Positions 8,150 through 16,957 of a stretch of 44,239 bases of DNA are shown in pieces. Under the pieces are notes generated by a model. That model was not told the DNA's origin, made no database searches, and saw only the letters and a program-made list of their open reading frames with translations. The stretch covers positions 2,881-47,119 of the forward strand of contig NZ_JAQSEA010000126.1 in assembly GCF_029946185.1 (NCBI RefSeq). The letters run 5' to 3'. The position numbers and the translations under genes were made by a program. Every line of letters begins with the position of its first letter. Positions within the stretch are counted from its first letter, which is position 1. This DNA is from Prosthecobacter sp. Its GTDB lineage: Bacteria; Verrucomicrobiota; Verrucomicrobiia; Verrucomicrobiales; Verrucomicrobiaceae.

Positions 8150-10492
8150 ATGGCTCTCGGTGCCGCTTTCGGGCTCTTTAGATCTTTCATGCCTGCCCCC
8201 CCAGTCTCCCAGCAATTGCCCGACACGCCAGTGCGCATCGCACCGTGGCGCTGGCCGTTGCAGTTTGGGCTTCTGATTTTGTCCGGCGCTTGCACGCTGG
8301 TTCTGTTGCTCTGCTACCTCCTGCTGGTGCTGGGTTTGCTGCTGTGGATGGGCTGGGAGGTCTGGCGGCTCACCGGTCACAAGGTTTGGAGCGACTTGCT
8401 GCATTGGAGCATGGCTGCTGAGTTGCTAAAGTTCCTCTTCATGGGCGTGACCTGGGTGTTCATGCTCCGGCCTCTGCTTCCCCGGCCAAAGCGCGCTCAG
8501 GTGGCGGTGCAGGTCAGTGTGGCTACGCAGCCGCAGCTCTTTGAGATCATCGACCTGCTCTGCTGGCATCTTCGTGCGCAGCCGCCGGTGCAGGTCTGGC
8601 TGGACTGCACGACCAGTGTGCGCAGCTCCATGCTGGGCGGTTTGAGCGGCATCCTCAGCGGGCAGACGGTGCTGCATCTTGGCCTGCCGGTGGTGTCCGT
8701 CATCACCTCGCGCGAGCTCGGGGGCCTGCTGGCTCAGGAGCTCAGCCACAATGCTGGCTGGATCGGCACTCCCTTGGTGCATGTGGTGAGGGAGATGAAT
8801 GCCTGGTTTTTCCGCGCAGCACTGGATCGCGACCCGTGGGAGGTGTATACGGATGTGAAGCCGCAGCGCAAGCCCGAGTGGCACCACCTGAGTCGCAGGC
8901 TCATGCGCGGCTGGATGTGGGCGGCCAAATTTCCCTTCATGGTCTTTGCGCTTGCCGCCAGGCTGGTCAGCGTGGTCACGCTGTGGTTCATCCGGCGCTC
9001 GGCAGCACGCTGTGGTGTCAATGTCATCGGCAAAGACATGTACCGGCGCATGCAGCACAAGCTAGACCTGCTCACCGGGGCATGGGAGGCGGCACAGCAG
9101 GAGATTCAACAAGGCATCATCCAGCATCACCTGCCGGAAAATCTCTCGCTGCTCATGGCGCGCCATGTCGCTACGGAGGCAAAGGACCGCGCCTCAGCAC
9201 GTGCGGAAGCGGCTGCGGCCAGTACCGAGCCGAAAAGCACTGGCGAAAGCAGGACGGGCGCAGGCGAAACCGCCAAGGGGGCAGCCATTGTTGCCCATCT
9301 GTCCCACTTGCAGCCTTCGGCCGCGCTGTTGCGGCAGTTTGTCGATCTCTCGCGGCAGGTCAGTTATTTCTACTATCAGCACGGGCTGGGATTGAACCTG
9401 CACGAGCACAGCATGGTGGCGGATGAGGAGGTCATTCATCAAAACCGGAGCGAGGAAGAGGCTCTGCTCGTCATTCGCCGTTACTTCGGCGGGCTCGCGC
9501 ACCCGGAGCGCGCGATGTGCGGACTGGGCAGCACGCCGACCACCTCCGTGGCGCTGCCGGAACTACAGCGCGAAATCCTGCGCGTGAGGGTGGAGATCAT
9601 CGCCTGGGGGCCGCAGTTCAAGGTGGCCCTGCAGGAGTGGAACCTCGCATGGCAGCGCCGACGCGATCTTGAAGCCGCCACCACGCTGAGCATTGCGGGT
9701 TTCACCGTCTCGCGCATGCAGTTTGGCACCCAAGACTCCACCCCCGGCTCCCTTCGTGAAGAGGCCTCCTGCCAACGCAGGGTCATGGAGCACATGGAGG
9801 GCCCGCTACAGGAGCGTGAGCGCGTGCTGGAGCGCCGCTTTGCCGCAGCACTCGGCCTGCTCTGGTGGAGCGAGTCCGCAGACCTCAGCGAGTGGCTGCG
9901 CGTGCGCCGCCGTGATCTCCCCGCCTGGGTCACGATCTATGAAGCGATGAGCGGCGCACTGCCCTGCTTTCGCGAGCTGCTCACTACTTTTTTTGCCTTT
10001 CAGACCCTCAATGCAAAGTTTGCGAATGTGGATGATCCCAGTGCTTTCCTCACTGCGCTGCAGTCCGTCGTTCCGAAGATGCTCAATCTCCTGCGCCAGA
10101 TTATGGCTACCATGGATGGAGCGCCGTTTCCCTTCACGGATGGTCGGAGGACCGTCACCCTGAACCATCATCTCATGCCTGGTCCGATTCCGGAGATGCC
10201 GGGTGTTTCGATGACACTGGTGGATGCCGCCAGCATGCGGGGCATCGGCATGCAGATGGCTTCGCGGGCCTCCGAATGCATCTCGCCGTACGTGGAAACC
10301 TTTCTGAGCCATTACCACCGCTCCTTTGCCTGGCTGGCAGAATCTGCCGAACGCACGGAGACGCACTTTTTGGGCTCGCTCAATTACGGTTCCACCACAG
10401 AGATCCTCCTGCCCGATGAGTTCACCACCCAGCGCCTCGGCATGAAGTCCCGTTCGCCCGATACCATCGCCGCATGGAAGCCTCCGGCCTAA
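8150..10492 (+). CDS. M48-like membrane protein with degenerate active site (predicted pseudoprotease)
   Basis: A 780-residue protein. The N-terminal 300 residues follow the plan of M48 (HtpX/Ste24-type) membrane metallopeptidases. There are hydrophobic segments at about 37-70 and 88-108, then a helix-strand block ending in the segment where HExxH is expected, then another hydrophobic segment (about 257-281). The zinc motif reads QELSH (residues 196-200), so the first His is Gln. The downstream ExxxD region that supplies the third ligand is also absent: the aligned stretch is RRSAARCGVN. Hydrolysis is therefore unlikely. The remaining 480 residues are mostly helical and soluble, with no recognised domain. 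The start ATG follows an AT-rich leader. It is followed after 98 bases by a gene for a double pseudokinase on the same strand, and the two probably form a unit. Confidence 0.8.
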   Translation: MALGAAFGLFRSFMPAPPVSQQLPDTPVRIAPWRWPLQFGLLILSGACTLVLLLCYLLLVLGLLLWMGWEVWRLTGHKVWSDLLHWSMAAELLKFLFMGVTWVFMLRPLLPRPKRAQVAVQVSVATQPQLFEIIDLLCWHLRAQPPVQVWLDCTTSVRSSMLGGLSGILSGQTVLHLGLPVVSVITSRELGGLLAQELSHNAGWIGTPLVHVVREMNAWFFRAALDRDPWEVYTDVKPQRKPEWHHLSRRLMRGWMWAAKFPFMVFALAARLVSVVTLWFIRRSAARCGVNVIGKDMYRRMQHKLDLLTGAWEAAQQEIQQGIIQHHLPENLSLLMARHVATEAKDRASARAEAAAASTEPKSTGESRTGAGETAKGAAIVAHLSHLQPSAALLRQFVDLSRQVSYFYYQHGLGLNLHEHSMVADEEVIHQNRSEEEALLVIRRYFGGLAHPERAMCGLGSTPTTSVALPELQREILRVRVEIIAWGPQFKVALQEWNLAWQRRRDLEAATTLSIAGFTVSRMQFGTQDSTPGSLREEASCQRRVMEHMEGPLQERERVLERRFAAALGLLWWSESADLSEWLRVRRRDLPAWVTIYEAMSGALPCFRELLTTFFAFQTLNAKFANVDDPSAFLTALQSVVPKMLNLLRQIMATMDGAPFPFTDGRRTVTLNHHLMPGPIPEMPGVSMTLVDAASMRGIGMQMASRASECISPYVETFLSHYHRSFAWLAESAERTETHFLGSLNYGSTTEILLPDEFTTQRLGMKSRSPDTIAAWKPPA

Positions 10493-10590
10493 GGCTGAGA
10501 CGAAAACACTTTATCTTCCGAGGAAACGCTGGCTTGAACATCTGTCGCATGGCAGGATAGTCCAGCATCCCTCCCCCCACAGCGCCCCCC

Positions 10591-12888
10591 ATGTCGGAGC
10601 CGAGTTTATTCAGGCATTATCAAATCGTTCAAGACGCCGACGGCAACAACGTCGAGCTGGTTCGTAATTCCGAGCAGGTGGCGGTCTTGGCGTTTGATCT
10701 GCAGCGGTTGGAATACGTGCACTGCCACGTGCTGCTGGAACCTCTGGAGAACCGCGCTGAATTTGAAGAGTCCTGCCAAACGCTGCAAAAGCGCGGCCAC
10801 CCGGCGCTGGTGCGCATGATCGAGTTTGGCGAGGATGAGGGAAATCCTTTCTACATCACCAGCAACGTGGATGGCGAGGCCCTGCGGCCCTACCTCGCCC
10901 GGCTGCAGGACATTCCCGGATGGCTCGCCATCATGATCGCCACCCGTGCGCTGGAGACCGCCGTGGCGCTGTGTGAGCGCGGCGAGTTCCTTTCAGAGAC
11001 TCCTCTCGACAGCCTGCGCATTGTGCAGACAGCGCCGCAGGCCGTGCAGGTGCTGGCGGCTGATTTTCGCGTGATCGACACCAGCGCTGGCAAAAAGCGC
11101 GCGCTGAAGGCCAGCTTTGAAAAACAGGCCAAATTCCTGCGCACCTTTCTCGTGGAGCAGGGTGGCACGCTGCCGGACCATGCCGTCGCGGTAGCGGATT
11201 TCGCCGAGCTCCTCGGTGCCTGCCTCTCCAGCGCGGGTGTCGGTGTCATTGCCGCCATGCGCGAGCTGCGCACCAGCCTGCAAAAGCTCGCGCCTCAGCA
11301 GCTCTCTGGGGAGATCCCCACAGCGCAGAAGCCTCGCGCCCTGCTCGCCCCGCTGCTGGCTGGTTATCAGGATGTGGCACGCGGCCTGGTCAATCTCGTG
11401 CGAATTCAGAGCCAGCGCCTCGACATGGCCAATCCCTACAGCATGCGCGGCACGCTCACCAAGACGGGACGTTCTGTGCTCATCGAGCAGGTGCCGCCCG
11501 CACGGATCTCTCATGTGAGTGTGAAGGAGGCCGATGACTCCGCCTTCAAGATCACCAAACAGCGCGACAATCCCAGCCTCATCACCCTCGCGCTCGTCAA
11601 TGAGTCCGACGACATCACCTGCCTCGCGGAGGAAGTTGCCGAGGGCATCAGCCTTGCTGAACTCATGCGTGAGCGCCACTGCCTGGAAGTGCAGGAGGCC
11701 TACCTCGTGCTTGCCGGGCTCGACACCGCGCTTACACAGCTGGATAAATCCACGCTGCCCGCCTGCAAACTGCGGTTGGAGGACATTTTTCTGCTCACCG
11801 GATTCGCCCGGGAGGACTCGCGCAGCACCAAGCTGCTCGTCTCCAAGCTCAATGAGTGGCCCGCCTTTAACATCATCGTGCGTGCGCATCCCACGCTCGC
11901 CTCCATGTCCGGGAGAGGCACAGACCCGGGTGTGCTGCTGCCACCTGAGCACGGCACCAGAGCCACTGCATGGCATGGCGGCTGGCTCGCCGCGTTATGC
12001 AAGTTTCTACTTGGCTTTGAGCCTCCTCTTGGCATTCACACTGAACCCATGGGCGGCGCGCGTGAACGTGAAACCGTCGCGCGACTTCTGGATGAGGAGA
12101 TCGCCAAGGTGGCCGATGCCAAGCCTGCGCAACGCAGCGACTTTCTTGCCCGCTATGCGCGAATCATCCAGCATTACGACCACGTCAAACCGAACGAGCC
12201 CGCCCGCGCAGGAGGCGCGGAATCTGCGATGGAGCACAAATTGAAGCCACGTCTCCAACCCATTCCTGCCAGCAAAGCCCCCTTAAAGAGTGGAATGTCA
12301 GCATCGTTGGGCGTCGATTCTCCCCGCTCACCTGGGGCCCCCCTCACCTCCGGTGGTGCGGCCAAGGGCGGAGAAAAGCCGACCATTGGCTTCGCGGAAC
12401 TGCTCTTCCGCAATGGCGGCAGCGAACCTTCACCGCCAGACGCCCCCGACTGGGCAGTTGCCGCCGCCAGTGCAACCACCGCGCTGCCTGCGCATCTCAT
12501 GGTGCGCGAGGACGTCCCAATTTGGCTCAAGGCCGCCGTGTTTCTCAGCGGTTCCATGGTCATCGGTGCCATGTGCGCCCACCTCTCAGGCTCCGCCCTC
12601 TGGCAGAAAAAGAATGTACCCGCTCCTGTGGAAGCCGTGGCCCCACCTCAGTCCGCCGCCATTGTGGCACCTTCTTCCAAACCCACGCCTGCAGCAGTGC
12701 CTAAAGCTATTGCCGTGGAACCGGCCGTGCCCAAGGCCATCCCCGTGCCGCCACCCCCAGTGGAGGTCACCGCTCCGCCGGAAAGCAGTGACACACGTGG
12801 CAGCGGTCTCCCCCTCACACTGCCGCCTGGAGCCATGAACTTGCGCGACCAGCTTTCCAATCCTCCCGCGCCACCGCCACGGCCATGA
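10591..12888 (+). CDS. Tandem pseudokinase with C-terminal membrane anchor
   Basis: A 765-residue protein in which I see two degenerate Ser/Thr-kinase-like modules. Module 1 (about 8-235) has a readable N-lobe: a helix like alpha-C (RAEFEESCQTL), then GHPALVRMIEFGED and a hinge-like strand (FYITSNVDGEAL). It lacks VAIK Lys, HRD and DFG. Module 2 (about 283-485) has the hinge-like CLAEEVAEGISLAELM, an alpha-E-like helix, a PPE where APE is expected (451-453) and GGWLAALCKFLLGFEPP, matching the helix-F stretch DVYALG..LYELLTG.PP. Again there is no catalytic Asp or Lys. A Pro/Ala-rich linker, a transmembrane segment (about 646-666) and a Pro/Val-rich tail follow, so the kinase-like part should be cytoplasmic and the tail periplasmic. 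It is co-directional with the M48-like gene. No phosphotransfer activity expected; a scaffold or sensor role is inference. Confidence 0.72.
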   Translation: MSEPSLFRHYQIVQDADGNNVELVRNSEQVAVLAFDLQRLEYVHCHVLLEPLENRAEFEESCQTLQKRGHPALVRMIEFGEDEGNPFYITSNVDGEALRPYLARLQDIPGWLAIMIATRALETAVALCERGEFLSETPLDSLRIVQTAPQAVQVLAADFRVIDTSAGKKRALKASFEKQAKFLRTFLVEQGGTLPDHAVAVADFAELLGACLSSAGVGVIAAMRELRTSLQKLAPQQLSGEIPTAQKPRALLAPLLAGYQDVARGLVNLVRIQSQRLDMANPYSMRGTLTKTGRSVLIEQVPPARISHVSVKEADDSAFKITKQRDNPSLITLALVNESDDITCLAEEVAEGISLAELMRERHCLEVQEAYLVLAGLDTALTQLDKSTLPACKLRLEDIFLLTGFAREDSRSTKLLVSKLNEWPAFNIIVRAHPTLASMSGRGTDPGVLLPPEHGTRATAWHGGWLAALCKFLLGFEPPLGIHTEPMGGARERETVARLLDEEIAKVADAKPAQRSDFLARYARIIQHYDHVKPNEPARAGGAESAMEHKLKPRLQPIPASKAPLKSGMSASLGVDSPRSPGAPLTSGGAAKGGEKPTIGFAELLFRNGGSEPSPPDAPDWAVAAASATTALPAHLMVREDVPIWLKAAVFLSGSMVIGAMCAHLSGSALWQKKNVPAPVEAVAPPQSAAIVAPSSKPTPAAVPKAIAVEPAVPKAIPVPPPPVEVTAPPESSDTRGSGLPLTLPPGAMNLRDQLSNPPAPPPRP

Positions 12889-12967
12889 AAACACTGCTTC
12901 GTCGCTGCTCGGGTCGCCAGCCCTGAACCCACCGTCAACGGCGCCATCGCCCAGGAACGATCTTTGA

Positions 12968-14074
12968 TCAGTCTCGCAAGGAGATCACTCGCGAACCCTC
13001 TCTGGCGGAAGTCAGGCATGCATCCAGCACTCGCTGCGTCAGCAGGCTGATCTTGGGCCAGTGAGCATCCAATTTCTCATCAATCACTAGTTGGGAAAAT
13101 GTGTGAAACAGGCGTGACTCCTGCGAGCCGGGCGCGTTGCTGCTGGGTTCATCGAGGGCTTCGATCTGCCGGCTTTCGAGCATGTGGGACTGGCAGCGAT
13201 CAAGCGCGAACTCCGAACGCGTGAGGCTGAATTTTGTTTGCGGGCCGGAGAAGGGCAGCACAAAGTCGGAAACCTGCAGCAGTCCTTTGTCACCGTTCAC
13301 GATGGCCCACTGCGCATTCGCTGTGGTGAAGGAGCAGTAGAAGGATGCGCTGGCGCTATCGGCAAAGCTCAGCGTGCCGGAGAATTCCAGAGGGACAGGC
13401 GGTGAATCCGACGTTTGCTGCGTTTGCGTGTGGATGCGGCCCGTTGCATGCGTGGGCGTGGCTTCGTTCATGGCCCAGAGTGTGAAGCGCAGGCAGTACC
13501 ATCCCAGATCTCCGAGGCAGCCCAGCGGTTCGAGTTTGCCATGCGCACGGATGTTACTGCGTTGGAATTCGTCATCGCTCATGAAGCTGAACTGCGTGGC
13601 GATGTTTCGCACCTGGCCGACATCATGATCCACCACCTCGCGCAGGCGTTTCAGCCGTCGCCCGTGCATGAACATCACTCCGTCCATGAACTGCACGCCG
13701 TGCTGCTCACAGGTGGCGATGATCTCCGCCACATCTGCCGCATTCACGCCCACCGGCTTCTCCACCAGTACATGTTTGCCGGCCTGCGCCGCGCTGATCA
13801 CCCACTCCTTGCGCAGTCCTGTGGGGAGCGGGATGTACACCGCGTCGATGTCCGTGCGGGCCAGCAGTGCTGTGTAGTCATCCATCGCATCCGGGACGGT
13901 CTCATGCGGTGCGCTGCTCTGGCATTCGTCAATAAAAGCCTGTGCGCGTGAGAGATCACGGCTGGCTACGGCGATGAGCGTGGCGTTGTCCGCATCACGA
14001 ATGGCCTGCCAGTTTTTGCGAGCGATGAAAGCGGCACCCAGGATGCCCCAGCGGCAGTGCTTGTGATTGGTCAT
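12968..14074 (-). CDS. Gfo/Idh/MocA-family NAD(P)-dependent oxidoreductase
   Basis: A 368-residue enzyme with the N-terminal Rossmann fold of the glucose-fructose oxidoreductase family. It has the dinucleotide motif WGILGAAFIA (residues 9-18), an acidic or polar strand end AVASRD, and the family hallmark EKPVG (105-109), whose Lys is catalytic. The C-terminal half is the usual beta-sheet substrate domain. These enzymes oxidise or reduce sugars, inositols or related polyols; trans-dihydrodiol dehydrogenase-type members look alike, and the substrate is not readable here. The frame is open from a GTG at 14098, but the ATG at 14074 sits just before the Rossmann strand and gives the usual length. 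It is convergent with the pseudokinase gene and downstream of the DUF3147-like gene (36 bases), probably in one transcript with it. Confidence 0.93.
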   Translation of the reverse strand: MTNHKHCRWGILGAAFIARKNWQAIRDADNATLIAVASRDLSRAQAFIDECQSSAPHETVPDAMDDYTALLARTDIDAVYIPLPTGLRKEWVISAAQAGKHVLVEKPVGVNAADVAEIIATCEQHGVQFMDGVMFMHGRRLKRLREVVDHDVGQVRNIATQFSFMSDDEFQRSNIRAHGKLEPLGCLGDLGWYCLRFTLWAMNEATPTHATGRIHTQTQQTSDSPPVPLEFSGTLSFADSASASFYCSFTTANAQWAIVNGDKGLLQVSDFVLPFSGPQTKFSLTRSEFALDRCQSHMLESRQIEALDEPSSNAPGSQESRLFHTFSQLVIDEKLDAHWPKISLLTQRVLDACLTSAREGSRVISLRD

Positions 14075-14110
14075 GCCGGATGAAGCATGCGCCTTCACTT
14101 GCCGTCAAGT

Positions 14111-14470
14111 TCACAGCATCAAACCAAAGCGTGCTGTGATGGCGCGCAGCAGTGCAAACAGCAGCAAAGTCAGCACGGCGCTGCCGCCCAGAGCGCCGTA
14201 AAAGCCCCACCAGCGCTGGAACGCTGGGAACAGTAGAAACATGGGCAGCGTGGGCAACACATACCAGAAGATGTAGTACATGTGGTCTGCCGTCTTCTGT
14301 GACCGAACCTCCGGCGCGCTTTCGAAGTGCACCCAGAAGAGAGTGATGACGCTGACAAACGGCAGAGCCGCCAGCAGCGCGCCTAGTTTGTCGCTGCGTT
14401 TCACCATCTCGCTCACGAGCGTGATGATGCCTGCGCTGAGCAGGTACTTGAGGATGAGATTCAGAGTCAT
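14111..14470 (-). CDS. DUF3147-like four-helix membrane protein
   Basis: A 119-residue, almost wholly hydrophobic protein with about four membrane helices. It carries a conserved-looking pattern early on (VSEMVKRSDKLGALLAALPF) that I associate with DUF3147 proteins. Their function is not known. The frame extends upstream to 14503, but those 11 residues are poor in hydrophobic content and the ATG at 14470 starts directly at the first helix. The gene is on the same strand as, and 36 bases before, the Gfo/Idh oxidoreductase gene, and downstream of the single-module pseudokinase gene by about 100 bases. Inner-membrane location is inferred from composition. Confidence 0.75.
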   Translation of the reverse strand: MTLNLILKYLLSAGIITLVSEMVKRSDKLGALLAALPFVSVITLFWVHFESAPEVRSQKTADHMYYIFWYVLPTLPMFLLFPAFQRWWGFYGALGGSAVLTLLLFALLRAITARFGLML

Positions 14471-14571
14471 GGTCGGAGTGGGGATAATGAAATGTAGCAG
14501 CAACTCATTGAATTTCTGACGTCCATTGGATCAACTCTGGACAACTTCAAACCTCTAGGCACAGCGCCAGC

Positions 14572-15762
14572 TTAATGCTTCTTTTGCGCCGTGCCGCCTT
14601 TTGCTGGCGCAGGTTTCTCGCTGCAACGTGGCACGATGAACACGACAAGCATGAGAATGATAGCCACTGCGGCGACCACCATGGGCTTGATGTTTTTCGC
14701 TGCAGGAGTTGGCGGTTTGCGCTGCAGAGGTGTGGAATTTTTGCGCTGTGCGGGCATCAGGGCCGCTGTGGGGCGCTTGGGCCTGTTGGCGGCCAAATGG
14801 GGGCCGGGCGAAATGGGAATGGTGCTTGAAGTAGCATTTCGTGCGCCTTGCTGCCGATGGGGAAGAACAACGGGAGAAGAAAGCGGCTGCTGGAGAAAGG
14901 GGACTGTCGGCGTGGCTTGGGCGGTTTCAGGCGAGGGCTCCTGGCGTGGCGGCAGTTCCGGCAGGTTGGGGGCTTCACGGCGCTCGAACAACTCCCGGGC
15001 CGCCGCCGCCTTGCGTGGACGTTGTTCAGGGTCCGCCGCCATCAGGTGCATCACCCAGGAGCACATCCAAGCCGGGACATGCGAGGCGATTTTCTGCAAC
15101 GGGGCCAAGTCATGGCCGAGGTGCTTTAGCTTCAGTTCCTTGAGTGTGCGACTGCCAAAGGGAGGTCTTGTGGTGAGTGATTCATAGAGGATGCAGCCCA
15201 GCGCATAAACGTCAGTGCGACGACGGGTGGTGCCGTCCTGCCACTGCTCTGGGGCGGTGCAGCGGTAGGCGCGGATCTGCTCCTCCTTGCTGTCTGTCCG
15301 ACCTGCGAAGCCCTGGCCAAAGCCATGCAGCGTCACCTGCCAGTCAGCGGCGGATTTGCCGGAGATACGTACAAAATCAGGCCGCAGGCTGCCATGGACG
15401 ATGGCGTCCTCGTGGAGGATTGAAACCACCTCAAGGAGCTGCGAGGCCACGGTTTCAAATTCCTTTTGCGTGAGCGGTCCGCGTTCCAGCACTTCGCTCA
15501 AGGTTTCTCCCGGCAGCGGACCTGCAACAATGGTGTAGAAGCCGTCCTTGTCGGTGCCGAAATCGATCAGCCGATCGAGATGCGGATTTTCCAAGGTGGC
15601 AAGCTGGCGGAACAATTCCTGCAGGCCCTCGATTTCCTCGGGCTTGGTGGTTTTGAAACGCCGCAGCCGGAGTTCGTCGCCGCGTTTGTTGTCGCGGACG
15701 AGCAATAGCTTGCTGGCGGTGTCCTCTTCCAAGGGACGCAGAATTTCAAAACGGGATGACAT
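14572..15762 (-). CDS. Membrane-anchored pseudokinase (Ser/Thr-kinase fold)
   Basis: A 396-residue protein with one kinase-like domain (about 4-262), a Pro/Gln-rich linker and a transmembrane segment (about 360-377) near the C-terminus. The fold is clear. It has an alpha-C/beta-4 stretch ending NPHLDRLIDFG, an APE motif as APEQW (170-174), and TDVYALGCILYESLTTRPPF with the structural Asp184. The catalytic parts are lost. The beta-3 Lys position reads LRLRRF, HRDxKxxN reads HGSLRPDF (123-130), removing the catalytic Asp, and DFG reads HGFG (146-149). Kinase activity is therefore very unlikely. It shares the N-lobe pattern HP-x-L-x-R-x-I-(D/E)-F-G with the tandem pseudokinase at 10591-12888, suggesting a common origin. 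It is divergent from potA over an 88-base gap. Role unknown; probably binds partners or nucleotide. Confidence 0.87.
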   Translation of the reverse strand: MSSRFEILRPLEEDTASKLLLVRDNKRGDELRLRRFKTTKPEEIEGLQELFRQLATLENPHLDRLIDFGTDKDGFYTIVAGPLPGETLSEVLERGPLTQKEFETVASQLLEVVSILHEDAIVHGSLRPDFVRISGKSAADWQVTLHGFGQGFAGRTDSKEEQIRAYRCTAPEQWQDGTTRRRTDVYALGCILYESLTTRPPFGSRTLKELKLKHLGHDLAPLQKIASHVPAWMCSWVMHLMAADPEQRPRKAAAARELFERREAPNLPELPPRQEPSPETAQATPTVPFLQQPLSSPVVLPHRQQGARNATSSTIPISPGPHLAANRPKRPTAALMPAQRKNSTPLQRKPPTPAAKNIKPMVVAAVAIILMLVVFIVPRCSEKPAPAKGGTAQKKH

Positions 15763-15850
15763 TCAGTAAAGCTGGCCCGTTCCAGTGAATCCCGCAAGCT
15801 TCTTGCCACATCCATTATTTGCAGGCTAATGTGCCGCCCCCATCTCCTGC

Positions 15851-16957
15851 ATGGATGATTTTCTCGTCATCGACCACGTTTCCAAAATCTTCGGCGCGCA
15901 GCGTGCCGTGGATGATGTGTCGTTGACCGTGGCTCAGGGGGAGGCGTTTTCGCTTCTCGGTCCCAGCGGTTGCGGGAAAACCACCTTGCTGCGCATGATC
16001 GCGGGCTTTGAACGGCCTGACAGCGGGCGGATTCTGGTCGGGGGGCAGGACATCACTGCTCTGCCGCCGGAACTGCGTCCAGTGAACACGGTGTTTCAAA
16101 ACTACGCCCTCTTTCCGCATTTAAGCGTCTGGGATAACATTGCTTTTGGCCTGCGCATGAGCCGCCGCCCGCGTGAAGAAATCCGCAGCGGTGTGGACCG
16201 TATGCTGGAGCTTGTGCGTCTCAGCGAGCACGCGCGCAAGCGCCCCGCGCAGCTCAGTGGCGGGCAGCGGCAGCGTGTGGCCATTGCGCGGGCTTTGGTG
16301 AACCGCCCCCAGGTGCTGCTGCTCGACGAACCGCTGGCTGCGCTGGATCTCAAGCTGCGCCAGCACATGCTCATGGAGTTGAATGCCATCCATGAGAAGG
16401 TCGGTACCACCTTCATCTATGTCACCCATGATCAGGGTGAGGCCATGAGCCTGAGTGACCGAATTGCCGTGATGAACGCGGGCAAGGTTGAGCAGGTGGA
16501 TTCGCCCGAGCATCTGTATGAAACACCGAATACGAGCTTTGTGGCCTCCTTCATTGGCGATGCCAATTTCTTCACGGGGGTCGCGTTGGAAGTGCTGCAC
16601 GAAGGCTATGTTCGCGTACTGGTGGAAGGGCTTGGCAGTCCGCTCGTTCTGAGCAACGGAGCGGTCACTGTGAATGAGGTGCTGCGGCTCATGGTGCGGC
16701 CGGAAAAAATCATTCTCACGCTCGCCCGCCCCCTCAGCGGTGAAAGTGTGAACGCCTTCCGTGGGGTCGTGGAAGACATGGCTTATTTTGGATCACATAC
16801 GCGCTACCGCATTCGTGCCGGGGAGCACAGAATCCTGGCTCAGATGCAGCGCAGCCGTTTCAGTGGCGGGGAGATCAACCCCGCGCGAGGTGCGGAAGTG
16901 TGGATGAGTTTTCACCCGGATGAAGGGCGTGTCGTGCGGCTGGAGGGGGAGGTATGA
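15851..16957 (+). CDS. potA: Spermidine/putrescine-type ABC transporter ATPase
   Basis: A 368-residue cytoplasmic ATPase that powers an importer of the PotA/CysA class. Walker A is GPSGCGKT (37-44), the Q-loop is VFQNYALFPH, the ABC signature LSGGQ is at 135-139, Walker B LLLDEP is at 156-161, and the H-loop reads YVTHD. The C-terminal third is a TOBE-type regulatory domain with the typical MVRPEKI stretch. Length and order match PotA. The stop overlaps the potB start by four bases (ATGA), so the two are translationally coupled. The organisation potA-potB-potC is standard, but no potD follows. Other PotA-like importers (for thiamine, iron or molybdate) look similar; the permease sequences favour polyamine or a similar small cation. 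The 88-base gap to the divergent pseudokinase gene should hold the promoter. Confidence 0.92.
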   Translation: MDDFLVIDHVSKIFGAQRAVDDVSLTVAQGEAFSLLGPSGCGKTTLLRMIAGFERPDSGRILVGGQDITALPPELRPVNTVFQNYALFPHLSVWDNIAFGLRMSRRPREEIRSGVDRMLELVRLSEHARKRPAQLSGGQRQRVAIARALVNRPQVLLLDEPLAALDLKLRQHMLMELNAIHEKVGTTFIYVTHDQGEAMSLSDRIAVMNAGKVEQVDSPEHLYETPNTSFVASFIGDANFFTGVALEVLHEGYVRVLVEGLGSPLVLSNGAVTVNEVLRLMVRPEKIILTLARPLSGESVNAFRGVVEDMAYFGSHTRYRIRAGEHRILAQMQRSRFSGGEINPARGAEVWMSFHPDEGRVVRLEGEV

